64,000 nucleotides of DNA from Sphaerolaimus hirsutus (taxonomy: Eukaryota; Nematoda; Chromadorea; Monhysterida; Sphaerolaimidae), in NCBI GenBank assembly GCA_964036195.1, contig OZ038450.1:15750701-15814700 (forward strand), written 5' to 3'. Position numbers and translations under genes: made by a program. This document shows positions 7,789-20,099 of the stretch, in pieces. The notes beneath the pieces were generated by a model. That model was not told the DNA's origin. It made no database searches and was given only the letters and a program-made list of their open reading frames with translations. The number at the start of each line of letters is the position of its first letter. Position 1 is the first letter of the stretch.

Positions 7789-9823
7789 GGGCGATTTTGT
7801 CGCGCGTCATCTGTACTCGCTGCTCATTTGGTAGTTATTTTTGTAGCGGCGAAGTTTATTTGCGCTGTTTGGTTTCGTTGGGTTTAGAAGATACTTTAGC
7901 CTTGGTGGTTACAGCCGAGCACCTTGTATCCAGTGTAGTATTTGATTGAATTACTACAATATTAATATATTAGCTGGGGGCGGCCGCCCCCCCCCCCTTC
8001 TGCCGAAAACTGCCAGAAATGGCACTTTCAGAAGACTATTTCGTCACAGGTTGAAAAAATTTCTTCACGCAACATATATTTTTGGCTTATCATTCTCCGC
8101 AACCTCTAAGGCAGTGAAAAATGCTCAATTCCTGTCCATATCGCTGTATATATCCCTCTAAGATAGACGTATACATCGGTTTTGGCGCCAACGTCGGTGG
8201 CGCCATGGCGTGGCGCTTACGAATGGCGCCATTTCCTTACTACAGGGGCAAAATTTTAGGGGGGTGCCGGGTTCCGTATACAATTCCCTCCCCCGCTCAA
8301 AAATCCTGGCTACGTCCCCGGTCCCTGCTTTATCTGTTTATATTTTATGCGCTGGGTTTTTTTATTCAAAATTTGTTTTTGGGTGCAGTATTCTTAAAAA
8401 GCGCCCCCCCCCCATTTGTGACCATCTCCTGGGCGGGGTGGACATGCTAGGGGCCATGAGTGTCCTGTGGAAGGCGGAGGGCACCTTGGAATCGCTGCTA
8501 GATATACTTGCTGATGAGGCTAATGGTTTGTGTTTTTGAGTGCTTTAGTGTCATTAAATAGCTGCCTGATGAGGTGCATTGCGTGACGCAGAAGCGATGG
8601 CAGGTTGCCAATTGTTGGTGGATGCGACTGCGGTAAAGGGGGCCGATGAGATTGGATGCGTTATCGATCTGGCTAAGGTTGGTTGATGTGTGTTTTAAGG
8701 CACCGAACCGATCTCGGTGAAGTTTTTTGGGCGCACAGTTGTAGGCACAGCATTTACTCGAAGGATCCCCTACTCTTGAATAATTCCCGCCTGTTAGACT
8801 AGTGAGGAAAAAAAAATCCCCTCCCTCTCGAATTATTCCCCCCTTAGAAATATGATAAATTTATTGTGTATAATCCAGGGGTCTCCAAGATTTTGGCCCT
8901 CGCGGGGGCTGGATAGATAGCAAATCGCTCCTCCGGAGGGATAGATAGCTGAAAAATTTTGGGGGGGGGCCCGCGGGGGCAAAATATATAGGCTTTTTCA
9001 GTGCATAGAAGGCCGAAAGGGGAAAAAAATCGCTAATAATCGGTTAAAAGTGGCCAAAAGTAGGTTTAAAATAGCTCAAAACAGGCATATAACCATGCAT
9101 ATAGCCGGAGAGCACGATTTTGAGACCCCCCAGCCCCCCCCCTAGGAGACCCCTGTTATAATCTGAACAAAAATAGCATGTTATGTTATTGATAGAGACA
9201 TGCTTGCAAATTTTGATGAAATAATCATTCCCCATAAAATACCCCCCGAAAAGTCCCCTCCTCGAAAAAGTCTGACGAAAAATAATTCCCCAGGGAATTA
9301 TTCGAGTAAATGCGGTATATTATTTTCTTTGCCCACTTTTTCCTCTCTTATTTATTCCCCTTAAGTGATGTGCTGTAATACCCGCCTGCCGATGCCAAGG
9401 AAAAACTTATTGCACCCTAGGGCATCTGTGATAATTTCATCAGCATGTGACGTTTTCACAAACAGTGGTAAGCTAAAAGATAAGATACTTTGTAATATAA
9501 ATAATTTACAATCCAGTTGTCAACAAAACTCCTGGTTGCTTGCGGCAGAAAGTTTCGTGTCTGTCTATTATTCCAAAACGTTGACACTTCAAGATTTTGA
9601 CAGGCGTGCGAAACATGGAAATATTTAGGGCAACAAAATTCCGTTTAAAGACCAAAAACACAATTTAGGTACATTCTCCTAAAACACGTTCCTGAGTTTC
9701 TACAAGCAATTCTTATGTATTGCTCAGGATTTGGAAACGAATCTTGCAAAAGTACAGCAGGATTTGCATCAACTCAAAATGTCGCGTGATGACGCTGAAA
9801 GCAAGTTTTTCAAACAGGATTGA
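7669..9823 (+). CDS. Unrecognised helical/coiled-coil protein, exons joined by phase
   Basis: Three exons join without frame conflict: 8389-8525 (acceptor GGGTGCAG, donor TAATG|GTTTGT), 8592-8677 (acceptor GTGACGCAG, donor CTAAG|GTTGGT) and 9728-9823 (acceptor TTGCTCAG, stop TGA). The product contains PPPICDHLLGGVDMLGAM, LWKAEGTLESLLDILADE, EAMAGCQLLVDATAVKGA, DEIGCVIDLAK and a heptad-like DLETNLAKVQQDLHQLK, ending SKFFKQD. It is helix-rich with a C-terminal coiled coil. A separate open segment starting at ATG 7669 (MPRSNGDNRSRRSSSGSD, stop at 7786-7788 or donor at 7778) may be its first exon, but its phase does not match 8389 directly. I do not recognise the family and assign no function. 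Confidence 0.55.
8389..8677 (+). CDS. Two phase-matched exons of the unrecognised helical protein
   Basis: 8389-8525 ends in phase 1 after GCTAATG; 8592-8677 opens with AA, restoring GAA. The join reads LLDILADEANEAMAGCQL. Both are GC-richer than the 66-base intron between them. A C10 run at 8403-8412 is in frame as PPP. Confidence 0.58.
8876..9155. mobile_element. hAT-type MITE, CAGGGGTCTCC ends
   Basis: Inverted ends CAGGGGTCTCC and GGAGACCCCTG. Flanks GTATAATC (8868-8875) and TTATAATC (9156-9163) match at 7 of 8 positions. It is inserted inside an older TACCGTATTT-type element (about 8765-9317) that still ends TTATTCGAGTAAATGCGGTA. The left arm holds GATAGATAG words. Confidence 0.75.
9728..9823 (+). 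CDS. Coiled-coil terminal exon of the unrecognised protein
   Basis: Acceptor GTATTGCTCAG, phase 0. It encodes DLETNLAKVQQDLHQLKM, SRDDAESKFFKQD and TGA. The heptad pattern and charge suggest coiled coil. It joins in phase to 8677. A skipped exon between them (around 9427-9470, VIISSACDVFTN) was considered, but its phase does not fit. Confidence 0.55.
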   Translation, partial: DLETNLAKVQQDLHQLKMSRDDAESKFFKQD

Positions 9824-11457
9824 GTTTCTTATCATTCACCTTAGAACATCATTTTCTGTGGTTATCTTCATGTTATCTTCTGAAATTCTTTCAAAGTGTT
9901 TCTTTTTTATGATCTCTTTCTTGCCGTGTGTATTTTCGACCGTTTTTGTTTGTTATTTGCGCTTTTTTACTTTTTCAAATTGGTCCCCAATTAGTGCCAA
10001 TCCTGCACACTGTCAAGTTACGTGTCATATTTATATCAGAACTCCGGTTAAAACTTGACCCAAAATTTTTCAGTCACTTTACGGCATTTTGCGGATTGAT
10101 TAAAAACAGATGTGAATTCATCAGAGGCCAGTGCCAGTTCAGAGTACCTAAATACCAATAAAATCACCAATAAATAAAATGACATAAAATCCCAATAAAA
10201 CTACCTATTATACCAAAATGTTTAAATGTCTCACGTATTTATGGGGTCAATGGGGGGGGGGGAGTACTTTTTTGTCAGTCAGCTTAAATGTAGGAGCAGT
10301 TTTCTATGGGGGACTTAATTGAGGATATACGGTATTTTAGCGGCTGCGTTCATTAAAATCGTTTGTGTCATGCTGAATATCCGTGAGCTTATTAACGTTG
10401 CTGTTTATCTTAAAAACCTTCTTCAAATAAAAACGTGTAAAGTTTTGGTGCTTATTTTGATAAGAGTGCTGATTAGGTAGATTGCAGAAGTTTGGGCAAC
10501 GTTTAGGTAGTTGAACCTTTGTGACTTCAAGTGAAGTTCGACATGGAATAGTGCTCGAATAAAGCAAAACTGTAGAAGTATGTTGGAGCACATTGGCTGG
10601 ATACATGGTGCGCTTACTTGCATGCAAAATACCTGGTGCATAAGTACTAAAAAAATTCGCTTAGTTTTCTAAAAAAAAGTTTTGATGCTTGCATTTGAAA
10701 AAAAACCTTGAAAAACACCGGCCATCCCTAGTCAGAGGTATTTTTTTACATTTTTCACATGACCGTCTTATCGTGAAACTTCCTGTAGAGAAGATGACAC
10801 ATTCCCTGTGCCAGTCCTGTCCACTTCACAAAATATACCGCCACTTCGGAAATATTCCACACTCATCTACCGTATTTTCTTGAATAATTCACCCGTGGAA
10901 CAATTCCCCTGTTAGACGAGTGAGGAAACAAAATTGCCCCTTGAATAATCATCCCTTAAGGCACATCAAGTGCGTTTGTCTAATTTTAACAAAAATGGTA
11001 ATATTATTTTGTTGAATAAAGCATACTTCGTGAAATGATTTGATAGAAATATTCTTGTTAAAATTTTACGATATAATAATTCCTCCGCTTGAATACCCCC
11101 CACGAATAGTTCCCTCTCAAAAAGTCTGACGAAATAATAATTCCCCATGGGAATTATTCGAGCAAATACGGTATATATTTTATGACACGTAGCTCTTATT
11201 GTTGGTTTTTATTGGAGGAAAGAAGGTTTCAAGTGGGCGCATTTCAGAACATTATTCAATTGATTCTGGTCGGAACCCAAGTGGGGAAACACCTATTCAT
11301 TGGGTTCAGAAATGTAAGGTGACATTAATCTTGAAAACGTTGATCAGCTTCAGTTTATGTTTTGTACGACACCATCCTCATTAAGCTGTTTCTTCGTATT
11401 TAAATAGAAAATTCTGAAAAATGTCTGACTGCCCCCAACATTATTTTTACCTGTAAG
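9824..11457. repeat. Intergenic, two TACCGTATTT-type elements
   Basis: Mostly AT-rich without coding signal. The right end of one element is at 10330 (GAGGATATACGGTA). A complete 'TTGAATAATTC' word subfamily element spans 10868-11173 (ACCGTATTTTCTTGAATAAT to ATTATTCGAGCAAATACGGTA). Open frames at 11217-11311 (ISEHYSIDSGRNPSGETP before a GTAAGG) look exon-like, but no partner was found. Confidence 0.5.
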
Positions 11458-12290
11458 CAACGATAGAGAAAAACACAGAAACTCATTGAGTTTCTGTGTT
11501 TTTGTTTTATACAGAAACACGGAAACTCAATAATTTTGAAAAACTCAATACTCAAATGAGTTTTTATAGGAGAACACAGAAACACGGAAAAACAGAAAAG
11601 TTTTTTTAGTTTTTTCTTTGCATTTGAGGAGTACTGTGCTGTCTTTGACTGGACAAAATAAGGAATGTGCATTTGATCAGGAGTCACGCTCCAGTAATTT
11701 GGTCTCGATAGATAGCAATATTAATAAACAGTGATAGATAAAAATATTGCTGGCCGATTTGGGGGGTTACACCCAGCCCCCCCCCCCCACTGAAGACTCT
11801 GCATTCGTTTTTATTGACCATGTGGGCAGTTGTTGATTCTTGTGCTTTTTCCTACATTTGAATGATAGGCTGGTTAGTAAAGTTATGTTTATATGGTATC
11901 AATCACAGTTCCTGTAAAATTTCATGTGAAGTGTAAACAGTAGAGTAAAATGTCATCAAAAATCTCAAATGCCCAGTTAAAAAGTTAAATTTTACATTTT
12001 ACATGACTGTTTACATTTTTGAGCACATAATAGAGGGTCTTCAAGTGCCCCCTGAACATGCACAACATAATTTATAATGAGAAAATCACAGTTTTTGCAT
12101 TGAAACACTGCATATAGGTAAAAACCTGCATTTTCTTATAAACTCACGTTTTCAGCAAAAAAACACAGAAGAAAAAAAACAGTTACTCAAGTTTTTTTTG
12201 CAGAAAAAACTCAAAACACAGGTATCCAATTTTGAAAAACTAAAAACACAGAAAGTGTTTTTTTAAAGAAAACTTACTTGACCATCGTTG
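11458..12290. mobile_element. hAT-type MITE, CAACGAT ends, ACACAGAAACTC words, copy 1
   Basis: Begins CAACGATAGAGAAAAACACA and ends CTTACTTGACCATCGTTG. The 8-bp duplication CCTGTAAG is at 11450-11457 and 12291-12298. The arms are runs of AAACACAGAAACTC-like words in opposite orientation. The CAACG terminus fits the hAT YARNG rule. Confidence 0.92.
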
Positions 12291-13956
12291 CCTGTAAGTG
12301 CATAAATTAAACATGTGTAAATATTTAGGTATACTTAAAAGTAGTAGTGGTGCTCCAGTACCCATTACAGTCAGCAAAGTCACGATAGATTGTTAGCTCA
12401 ATGGTTCATATCATATTCATACATTTCATTCATTTCAGTTATCAATTAACAGACACAAAAACCGAAAAGACCCGTTAATAATATTTATGTAAACATGTCG
12501 GTAGCAGTGAACCCTGTTGTTTGCAATCACCATAGATTCTCGCTCCACTCACTATTTTACTTATGAAATTTTGATTATTTCGTAAACTCTTAAATCAGCC
12601 TACAGCCACTCTCCGTCAACTGTAGTTGACGTAAACATAATTCCAGTAAACTCTAGTGCTGTTTAGAGTTGATTTATGAGTTAACGAAATTGTAAACTAC
12701 CTAAAATATTTGACCCGAACTCCCTGGCCAACACTTCGGGACGGGTTACCCCCCCCCCCCCACGTGCAGAAAAAAGCAACCAAAAATACCCCACCAAAAG
12801 ATTGCTTTTGGCATTCCTTAAATCCAACGAACCACACGTCACCTCCGTGTATACAGTCAATAAATTGACAAAAATGGCAGGAGAACATAAAAAAACTCAC
12901 TTGGGACAGCCTCGCCGCCCGTTTCTCGGCGCTGGTAAGCCGCCGTGTACGTAAATAATACGTAGTAGGTCTTTACGTGTTTACTGGAGCGGCGCCATGT
13001 GTTCCCCCGAATGCCCTACAGCGGTGTAATAATAATGAAATAGATGAATACCTAATAATAAGTTAGCGCCGCTGCCGCCGGCTGTAAATATGCCCGCCGG
13101 CCGGTGGGTAGTGCTCTGAAGTGAAGCCGCCTTGCCAGTTCTGCGGGACTGGAACACAGCAAAAAATGGGTGTGTGTGGTCTTCACACCGACACTTCCCG
13201 ACGCTTCACCACGCATGCGGGCGTTTTCACACACATCACGAAAATCTGTGTGAAGGCACTTCACGCCAAGTTGTGAAAGTGTATTTACACTTACCCGAAA
13301 TACCTGGGTAAATGGGTATTTATATTTACACTTACACCTTTATAAAATACCTGTACACTTTTTTACTCTTGTGGAAGACACTTCACCGAGATTTTCGTGA
13401 TGTTGGTGGGAGCGTGTGGAAGCGCGCCGCATCCAGCCCGCTTCGCTTCCACACTCTTCACGGATCCATTTTTTTCTGTGGAAGCGCTCAGCGTTTTGTA
13501 ATGCTCAGTGTTGCAGGGGGAAAAGTCTATCAAAATTGCCCTGTCGGGAAGCCGGGTTCCGGTTCTGCAAACCTCTTTCGGAGGTTACCAACGGTTCCGA
13601 ATTCCAGCCCTATTTAACCGCTTAAGGCGCTATGTTGTTTGTGAGTTCGCTATTATATCGCGCCGCTCTTTTGTGTTTCCAACCCACACACTCCACTGTA
13701 TTCAAGTATTTTCCATTTGTATTCATATTTATTAATATTTAATGTAAATACGAATTTATTTGTGTTTTCCTCGCCGCTTTTGCTTATCTACTTTACGTTG
13801 CTTAAGACTTTTGAATTTGTTTTGTTTGTAACCCAGGTGAGAAGCGCGCTCCCAGTTTGCATCAGAGTCTCTACTCTTGGCAGTGTTATGCATCATCTGG
13901 CTGTTTCCTGCTGTCGGCGCACGCTTAGACCCATGTGTTGGGTTTTTCGTTTGGGT
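12291..13956. other. Region with foldbacks and weak exon-like segments
   Basis: A palindromic GTCAACTGTAGTTGAC lies at 12615-12630, as found at the centre of the ACTAGT elements. A C-run is at 12746-12761. A short GC-rich segment 12903-12941 ends at CTG|GTAAGC. A foldback of CTTCACAC words spans 13130-13480, with GTAAGTGTAAATAC words between its arms. 13838-13930 after ACCCAG reads EKRAPSLHQSLYSWQC and is exon-like, but I could not connect it to a gene. Confidence 0.4.
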
Positions 13957-14168
13957 ATATTCGACTGACATCACACTTAGTATGGATACGTAACCCATCT
14001 GAAAAAAATCACTACCGTAACCCATCTGAAAAATAAACCAAAAATTATACAGTTTTTTCATCACGATATCTCGTTTTTACTATGAAATAATTGATTACTA
14101 AATTTATCACAGGATTTTATTCATTTAAGTATGACAGAATTCTGCGCATACCTTGCGGTCTGCCGAGC
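13957..14168. mobile_element. TACTCGGCGGAC-type element
   Basis: Begins TATATTCGACTGACATCACA and ends TTGCGGTCTGCCGAGCATA. Inside, AACCCATCTGAAAAATAAACC and the 'ACGAAATATTATGATG'-type segment match the copies at 14371-14818, 31261-31457 and 59233-60253. Confidence 0.7.
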
Positions 14169-14370
14169 ATATGAATTGTATTTCCATTGCTCAATTATGC
14201 TTTACCTTCGCCATTGTTTTTGGGTTCAATCAGCAATTTCAGCTGTTTAGTGTAAGGTATTTATTTGGTATTTTACAAACAAATTTCTTAGAAGTGTTGT
14301 ACCCTTTTTTGAATGGCATTACCTGCAATAGACAAGCATGCTCTAAAGTTTCAAATAACTTTGCAAATTT

Positions 14371-14818
14371 GTATACTTGGCGGACCGCAAAGTATGCGCA
14401 GAATTCTACCATAATTTAATGAATAAAATCTTGTAAAAATTTTTTCGTAATTAATGTGCCTACACACACTAGTTTTCACCGTGACTTCGTGTGAAAACTG
14501 AAATTTTTTCAAATGCAAATTAATGAACACGGTTGAATGATTTTTTAAAATTTTAACTGGAATTTTAATTAATGAAAGTTAAAATTTGAAATTTTTAAAA
14601 CTAAAACACATATAGCATACAAAAAGAGTAGGCTGGATGTCGCCATGTCGCCATTTCAGTTTTCACATCGGTCACAGTGAAAACTAGTGTGTGTAGGGCC
14701 ATTACTTTCATTGTAAAAACGAAATATTATGATGAATAAACTGTATTGTTTTTGGTTCATTATTCAAATGGGTTATTGTAGGTTTACATACTAGGTAAGT
14801 GTGATGTCCGCCGAGTAT
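14371..14818. mobile_element. TACTCGGCGGAC-type element with nested ACTAGT foldback
   Basis: Left end TATACTTGGCGGACCGCAAA, right end GTGATGTCCGCCGAGTATA. A second element (14458-14700), CTACACACACTAGTTTTCAC with its inverted copy GTGAAAACTAGTGTGTGTAG, is inserted inside. Confidence 0.75.
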
Positions 14819-14993
14819 ATTTTTAAATATGTTAATGTTTTGCCTTGCTAATCCGATTTACGCGTGCAAATGTACGTCTAAAAGTGCTAAAATAATTTGC
14901 ATGACTACCGCTACACATGACGCCAGAGCTTTGCCAGAGCCCAGAGAAACATTTTTCTCGGTTATTAGCGTGAACGGTTCTTATGCTGCGATT

Positions 14994-15426
14994 ACAGCTC
15001 GACGTAAAATTCGACCCTGCGTAAAATTGATTTTTGGCGTAAAATTAATTACAGGTGAATGGATAAAGATACGACATTGTAATTTGAGTTAAAGAAAGCA
15101 CATATGCAGATGTTTATAATGTCGAAAGCTCATCAGTTTATTTGTATTGTACCAGAAGTTATGAATTTTGGCACAAATTTTTTCAATTATGCGCTGTAAG
15201 TTGCGTAAAATTAGGGCGTAAAATTAAAAAAAATTGTGCTAAAATTCATAACTCCCAGTACGATTAAAATCAACTCATGAGCTTTGGACACAAGAAACGT
15301 CTGCATCTAAGCTTTCTTTGACTGAAATAACAATGTCGCATGTTTATCCATTCATCTGTAATTAATTTTACGCCCGAAATCATTTTTACGCCCGGTCAAT
15401 TTTACGCCCGAGTTGTAATCGCAGCA
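14994..15426. mobile_element. MITE with TGCTGCGATTACAGCTCG ends, copy 1
   Basis: Terminal inverted repeats TGCTGCGATTACAGCTCG, flanked by TTA at 14991-14993 and 15427-15429. The interior reiterates CGTAAAATT words on both arms (TTTTACGCCC and GGCGTAAAATTAA). A 3-bp duplication is suggestive of the Harbinger group. The second copy is 39367-39810. Confidence 0.8.
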
Positions 15427-15803
15427 TTAGCGGGGAACAGAAATAAATACATAAAATAATGCTATTCAACTGGCCATGCCACCCATCAGTTTGATTGACC
15501 GATTCCAACCGGACAGGCGGAAATTGTGACTTCCCCCATTGACATGTCTGCGCGCTAAACGTTTATGGGCTACATATCTTTAGATAGCTCTTTTATTTAT
15601 GTTACTGAAATATCGCTTCTATTTTGCGCTAGTTCAAGTCTTCGCGATGCTCGTGTCAGAAAGCTGTTTTTATGCACGCGCAGCAAAGTTATTTAAGATT
15701 CATTCTGAACGCTTTTTGAATGCCACCATTTAAATAAATATGTCATTGCGTCAGCCACCGTGTAAGCATAAACTTATCGCCGCGTACAAACAGTTGTAAA
15801 ATG

Positions 15804-16158
15804 CAGAGTTGTTAAAATATTGTTATTTGAAAAGCGTAAGCGTAAATACACTTTCCAAATTTTGAATATTAATACTAGAGTGTAAGGTATGCTCAAAATA
15901 CTGAAGAAAGCGTAAAAAGGTTATACTAGGGGGAGAAAACATGGTATGTCGCCATGTTCAGTGCATCTGCATGTGTGCAGTTATTTTTAGTATTTACATA
16001 ACCCTGTTTTATACTCTCTCACAGTACCTTGTGCAAAAAATACACTTCCCAGTACCTGGATATTTCGGCTAGGAAAGCGTAACAAAGTGTAAGGGTATTT
16101 TAAAATACCCACATACCTGGGTATTTTGGGTAAGCATAAATACACTTTCAAAACTCTT
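15804..16158. mobile_element. hAT-type MITE, CAGAGTTG ends, GTAAGTGTAAATAC words, copy 1
   Basis: Left end CAGAGTTGTTAAAAT, right end TTCAAAACTCTT. The duplication GTAAAATG is at 15796-15803 and 16159-16166. The interior is runs of GCGTAAGCGTAAATACACTT and AAAGTGTAAGGGTATTTTAA. Confidence 0.78.
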
Positions 16159-17050
16159 GTAAAATGTAAGCATCTTGTATGGCAGTGATTCTCATTGAGT
16201 ACTGTGTCGTGTCCACTTGGCCAGCATGGGATTGGTGAAAGCATATCGCAAGGGGGCGGGGCATCCATCTGTATTAATGCTAGCACTTAAAGGTATGTCA
16301 AATTTAAGATAGGGGTTTATAGTGGGGTTTAGGGGGTTACCCCCAATGCAAACACTCCAGGCTGGAGTCTCCACCTATCTATCTATCCCAGGCACTTTTA
16401 TTTCTCAAGTTTTGTAGGCTTCCTTGAACAGGGGGTGTAACCAAAATTCGCTTTAGCCCCTTCTAATGTGCTGTGCTGTTGCTAGTGGCCTACACACCTG
16501 CCCAGAACACCAATTGTGCTTGAGCGATCCACATCAGTGATTATCCCTCACTGTGCAGTGCCTCATTGCACCTTTTCAGGGTTGTTCTGGTTGGTGGGAG
16601 CATAGTGGATGGCTGTGAAATGGGGTGGCTTTGTAAACTCAGTTTACAAAAACAACGACTGTAAACAACAGAAAAATAACTGTAAACACACTGCTGCATA
16701 AGTGGATAGAAGTCTATGCAAATCTGATTTTTTCGAAACGATTGGCCTCTGGCAGTATGCCAGAACTGCATTCTGTCTTCAAGGTCGAAATCCGATTTTG
16801 AAAGACAGATTAAACGTAGTTTTAAGGGATGTTACATTTGCTGATTTTTTGATGTCTGCAAAAGATCCTCGAACTACCCAAAAAGGACCTTAGAAACAGA
16901 TTGAATCGAATGTAAATGTAAAGACCCAAATGTAACATCTCTTAAAATACATGGTGCAGCGCATGCGATCGAACCCTGGGACTTGTTGCATGAAAAGCGA
17001 ACGAGCAAAATATCAAAATGTTGCGAGTGGACTTCATTTTGGGTTTAGTG
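16159..17050. other. No gene seen
   Basis: AT-rich intergenic DNA with a GATAGATAG-type tract near 16370-16390 and a GGGGGTTACCCCC palindrome near 16330. No convincing exon or element end was found. Confidence 0.4.
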
Positions 17051-17057
17051 TATTTAT

Positions 17058-17427
17058 GTGATTTACTTAGTTAGTGTCTGGGCACTTTCGTTTGAATGTT
17101 CCACAAGTCGGTTTGCCAAACGCGTGCAGATTAGCATGCGTACGGGTGAGCGGCGTCCAGCGGCTTCTGCGTGCGTCACCCCAGCCGCGGCTGCGGCGGC
17201 AGCGGCACCCGTCGCGCACATAATTAGTGCCGTTACGTCGCTTCAGAGTCGCGCGGGGGCGCGCGCGTCGCAGATTGAGGCGATTCGCAGCTGCAGTTGC
17301 ATGCTGCACCGCCCGCCGCCCGCTCAGGTGTTGCCGCTGCACTTGCATGTGATCAAATGCTCGCTGTTTAGACGCTTCGCGAAGTTTCGGTCGGGCGCAT
17401 GCGGAGGCGCCTTCAAAAGCGCTGCAC
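17058..17427 (+). CDS. GC-rich open exon candidate, unrecognised
   Basis: A CpG-dense island (about 17135-17420) carries an open frame from 17058, with an ATG at 17136, to a donor-like CACAG|GTACTC after 17427 in phase 0. It reads AAAAAAAAPVAHIISAV, SQIEAIRSCSCMLHRPP and KCSLFRRFAKFRSGACGG. It has no known domain. Composition matches that of the real exons here and not the flanks. It could be a first exon; its phase suits the alternative DGK acceptor at 33503, but that link is pure inference over 16 kb. The antisense frame is also open, so coding is unproven. Confidence 0.3.
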
Positions 17428-17639
17428 AGGTACTCTCCAAGGGCCCACTTCTTTGGTTGATTATTTATTTATCCCATCAATCTAATGACTGTGGCGGTCA
17501 CAGAAAAGCGCTGGGCGTGAAAATACTAGCCTTCGTTCCGGGTAGTGTCCATTTTACAATTACACCCTTGGGTTACATTTGCAACAAATCATTGACAAGA
17601 TAGATATCAAGAAATGACGAAATCACAAATTTCTTGTGA

Positions 17640-18170
17640 TATTTTGACGAATAAACCTGATTTAAACTCTTGAAATTTCTTGTTACTTGACGGGTAACTC
17701 ATTTCAATTAGCATTTAAGAAATGGGTAGGTAATTTGAGAAAAACTAATAATCTCAGATAATCTCGCAAAAAACGACAACATTTATCCTCGAATAAGTAC
17801 TTCAACCCGAATAAATACCCCCTGTAAGTCGAGTAGGAAAAAAGCTCCTCCCCTCAAATAACTCCTCCACACTAATGGGCAGGAAAAATGTACCCCACTA
17901 GTATTGATTTTATTGCTTCTATTTATTATGAAATTCGCATTGCAACTTTTGGTTTATGAAACAAATTTGAATCAATTTACACAGTAACTTGATCAGGCAT
18001 TTTATGCAAAATTCTGATAGCAAAATAAATTCTACTCTCAAAATACTCTCCAGTGTAAAATGTCTGACGAAAATATACCTAACTCCCCTGGGGTCATGTT
18101 CGATGATATGTGGTAATTAAACCTCATTAAGAAAAGCCTGAAAAATATATAAATAGACATTAATTAATTA
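17640..18170. other. AT-rich intergenic with TACCGTATTT-type remnant
   Basis: 17780-18110 contains ATCCTCGAATAAGTACTTC, CCCCCTGTAAGTCGAGTAGG and a right side ending GTTCGATGATATGTGG, a decayed element of the same word class. Nothing else was seen. Confidence 0.45.
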
Positions 18171-18723
18171 ATCCAAGTGTGGATAATCCAATCAGGCACA
18201 ATTCAAGCACAAAATGGGGCAAAATCCAAGCAAATGTGCTGCAAAATCCCAACAGAGTGCTGCTAAATCCAAGCACACATTTCTACCCAAAATCTGGCAT
18301 AATCAGAACAAAAATTGTGCAAACTCCAAACAAAAGTGCTGCATAATCCAAGCACCTTTCATCTAGCCCACATCATGTGTTCTGTTTCTTAATACTTTGC
18401 AATGTTGCTTTCCTCAATTGGGCTAGTAAGTAATAGTTCATGATGGCACAATCTATGGGATAATCCTTGCCAATTGTAGATGCATGTGACCATATTGCAT
18501 CCCAGGTGCATAACAGATAAAGTTTTGAAATTGGCAATTGTAAGCTTTGAAGCTGCCATCTGTATTACCTAATATTCCCCTTGTCACTGACCCACACATA
18601 ACAAAAATATAAGTGCTTGGATTATGCTGGTTCAAGAAGTGACTGTATTCTGTATCTGAAGTACATGCATTATGCACAAAGACTGCTTGGATTATGACTC
18701 ATTAGATTATGCACACTTGGATT
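18171..18723. mobile_element. Foldback element with AATCCAAGCAC words
   Basis: Left end AATCCAAGTGTGGATAATCC; the right end is the complement of AATCCAAGTGTGCATAATCT. At least seven AATCCAAGCA-like words lie on the left arm and three inverted ones on the right. No clear target duplication was found. Confidence 0.7.
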
Positions 18724-19059
18724 TGGGTTTTCCTCCTGAATATATGCTCGTCTGTTTTATAAAAACATCAGTGTTTTAGATGATGCTTATGAACGCGACC
18801 ACTTCAGATTATACTTGAGATTGTACATTATTACTAGCCTACAGAATATAGTTCATGGAAGCCGTTCTAGTAGATTTATGCTATGATTGACAATGAATGC
18901 AGTGTTGGGAAGTTATGGATGCAAGCGCTCATGTTCACACACAATATAATAAGCGAAACGTTTTATGGATAAGTGGAATGTGTGGAAATAGGCACTGTAG
19001 ATAAGTGTGACTTTCGAACACTGTCCGATATCTGTAGCCTGGCGTTTCGTGCATTTGAA

Positions 19060-19790
19060 ATTCGTTGTTTTTTTTTCACCCAAGCTGCCGATAAATCACA
19101 GATATCAGCACAGGTTTTACTCTTTCCGTTTTCCATTTTCCGTCAGCTGACAATTTTCCTCTTTTCCAGTCCTCTAGCTCATTTTCAAATTTCCAGCTGG
19201 ATTTTTTTTTCCGAGTTTTTCTTATATTTCTCCGTACTTCATCTATTTCTAAATACGTTTCTCAACAAATGTTCTTTTTGGTGACGTGAAATGTTTTTAG
19301 AAATGCAGTAGAAGGTAGATGATATTTACAGATCAGAAAAATATAAGAAAATAGCAGGAAATCGGAAAATTGGTTGGATAAATGGAAATGGCAAGAGTAA
19401 CAATTTTCCGCTGTCCTAAAATGGAAATGATAAATACAATTTTGCCTTCAAAAAATAGAAATGGAAAGCTGAAAGTTTATCCTACCCTGGGCATCCAGTC
19501 CCGCAAGTTGACAAGATCTTCACTCTTAGTCTTGACTACTTAACTCTTAACTTTTCTTATGACTTTTAACCTTACTCTTAACTTTGCCACCTGCGGAATC
19601 AGCACCAGGGAGCTGTCCTCAAGTTAAACAGAAGATTTGGATACACGAACATAAGATTTGGATACGCAATTGACAACTTCGGGACTGCCCCTGGTGCTGG
19701 TTCCACAAGTGGCAAAGTTAAGAGTTAAGTTCAAAGTCAAGTGCAAAGTACTATCAACTTGCGGGACTGGCCCTTGGTGTAACGCGCAAG
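19060..19790. repeat. Word-array repeats: TTTCCATTTTCC and AACTCTTAACTT types
   Basis: 19100-19480 alternates TTTTCCATTTTCCGTC words and their complement (AAATGGAAATGGC). From 19495 an element with CCAGTCCCGCAAGTTGAC and inverted TCAACTTGCGGGACTGG (ending about 19776) holds AACTCTTAACTT and AAGTTAAGAGTT words. It resembles GCCAGTTCCGC elements such as 3374-3590, but with another word. Confidence 0.6.
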
Positions 19791-20099
19791 TATTTATGAC
19801 GTCTTCCATGGCCAATCGCAATACGTGTTTACGTCGGTGGTATTTAACAGTCCAATCTAGGTGTACAAAATTATGTTTCTTGTCATGTTAACGCCTTGTT
19901 GATGCTGATGGCATTTCAAGAACAAAACAATGTTTGAGGGAAAACAATCTCTGACGCATCGGCTTTGACTTACTGATCTAACAACAACTGTAATTCATTT
20001 TTCTGGTTGATCTAAAAAAGAGAATCTTGAATACATTCCTTTCAATAAAAAGAAAGCCTGCAAAAATGGACGTCATCCAATTTATCAGTCATTGTCCTA

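Noticed and set aside
9427-9475. Extra exon VIISSACDVFTN between 8677 and 9728
   Set aside because: The AG acceptor leaves a codon phase that neither neighbour supplies, while 8677 and 9728 join directly in phase.
8530-13950. NCBP2AS2-like first exon or further AGK exons downstream
   Set aside because: Both genes already end upstream in stop codons (6304 and 3725); nothing here continues them.
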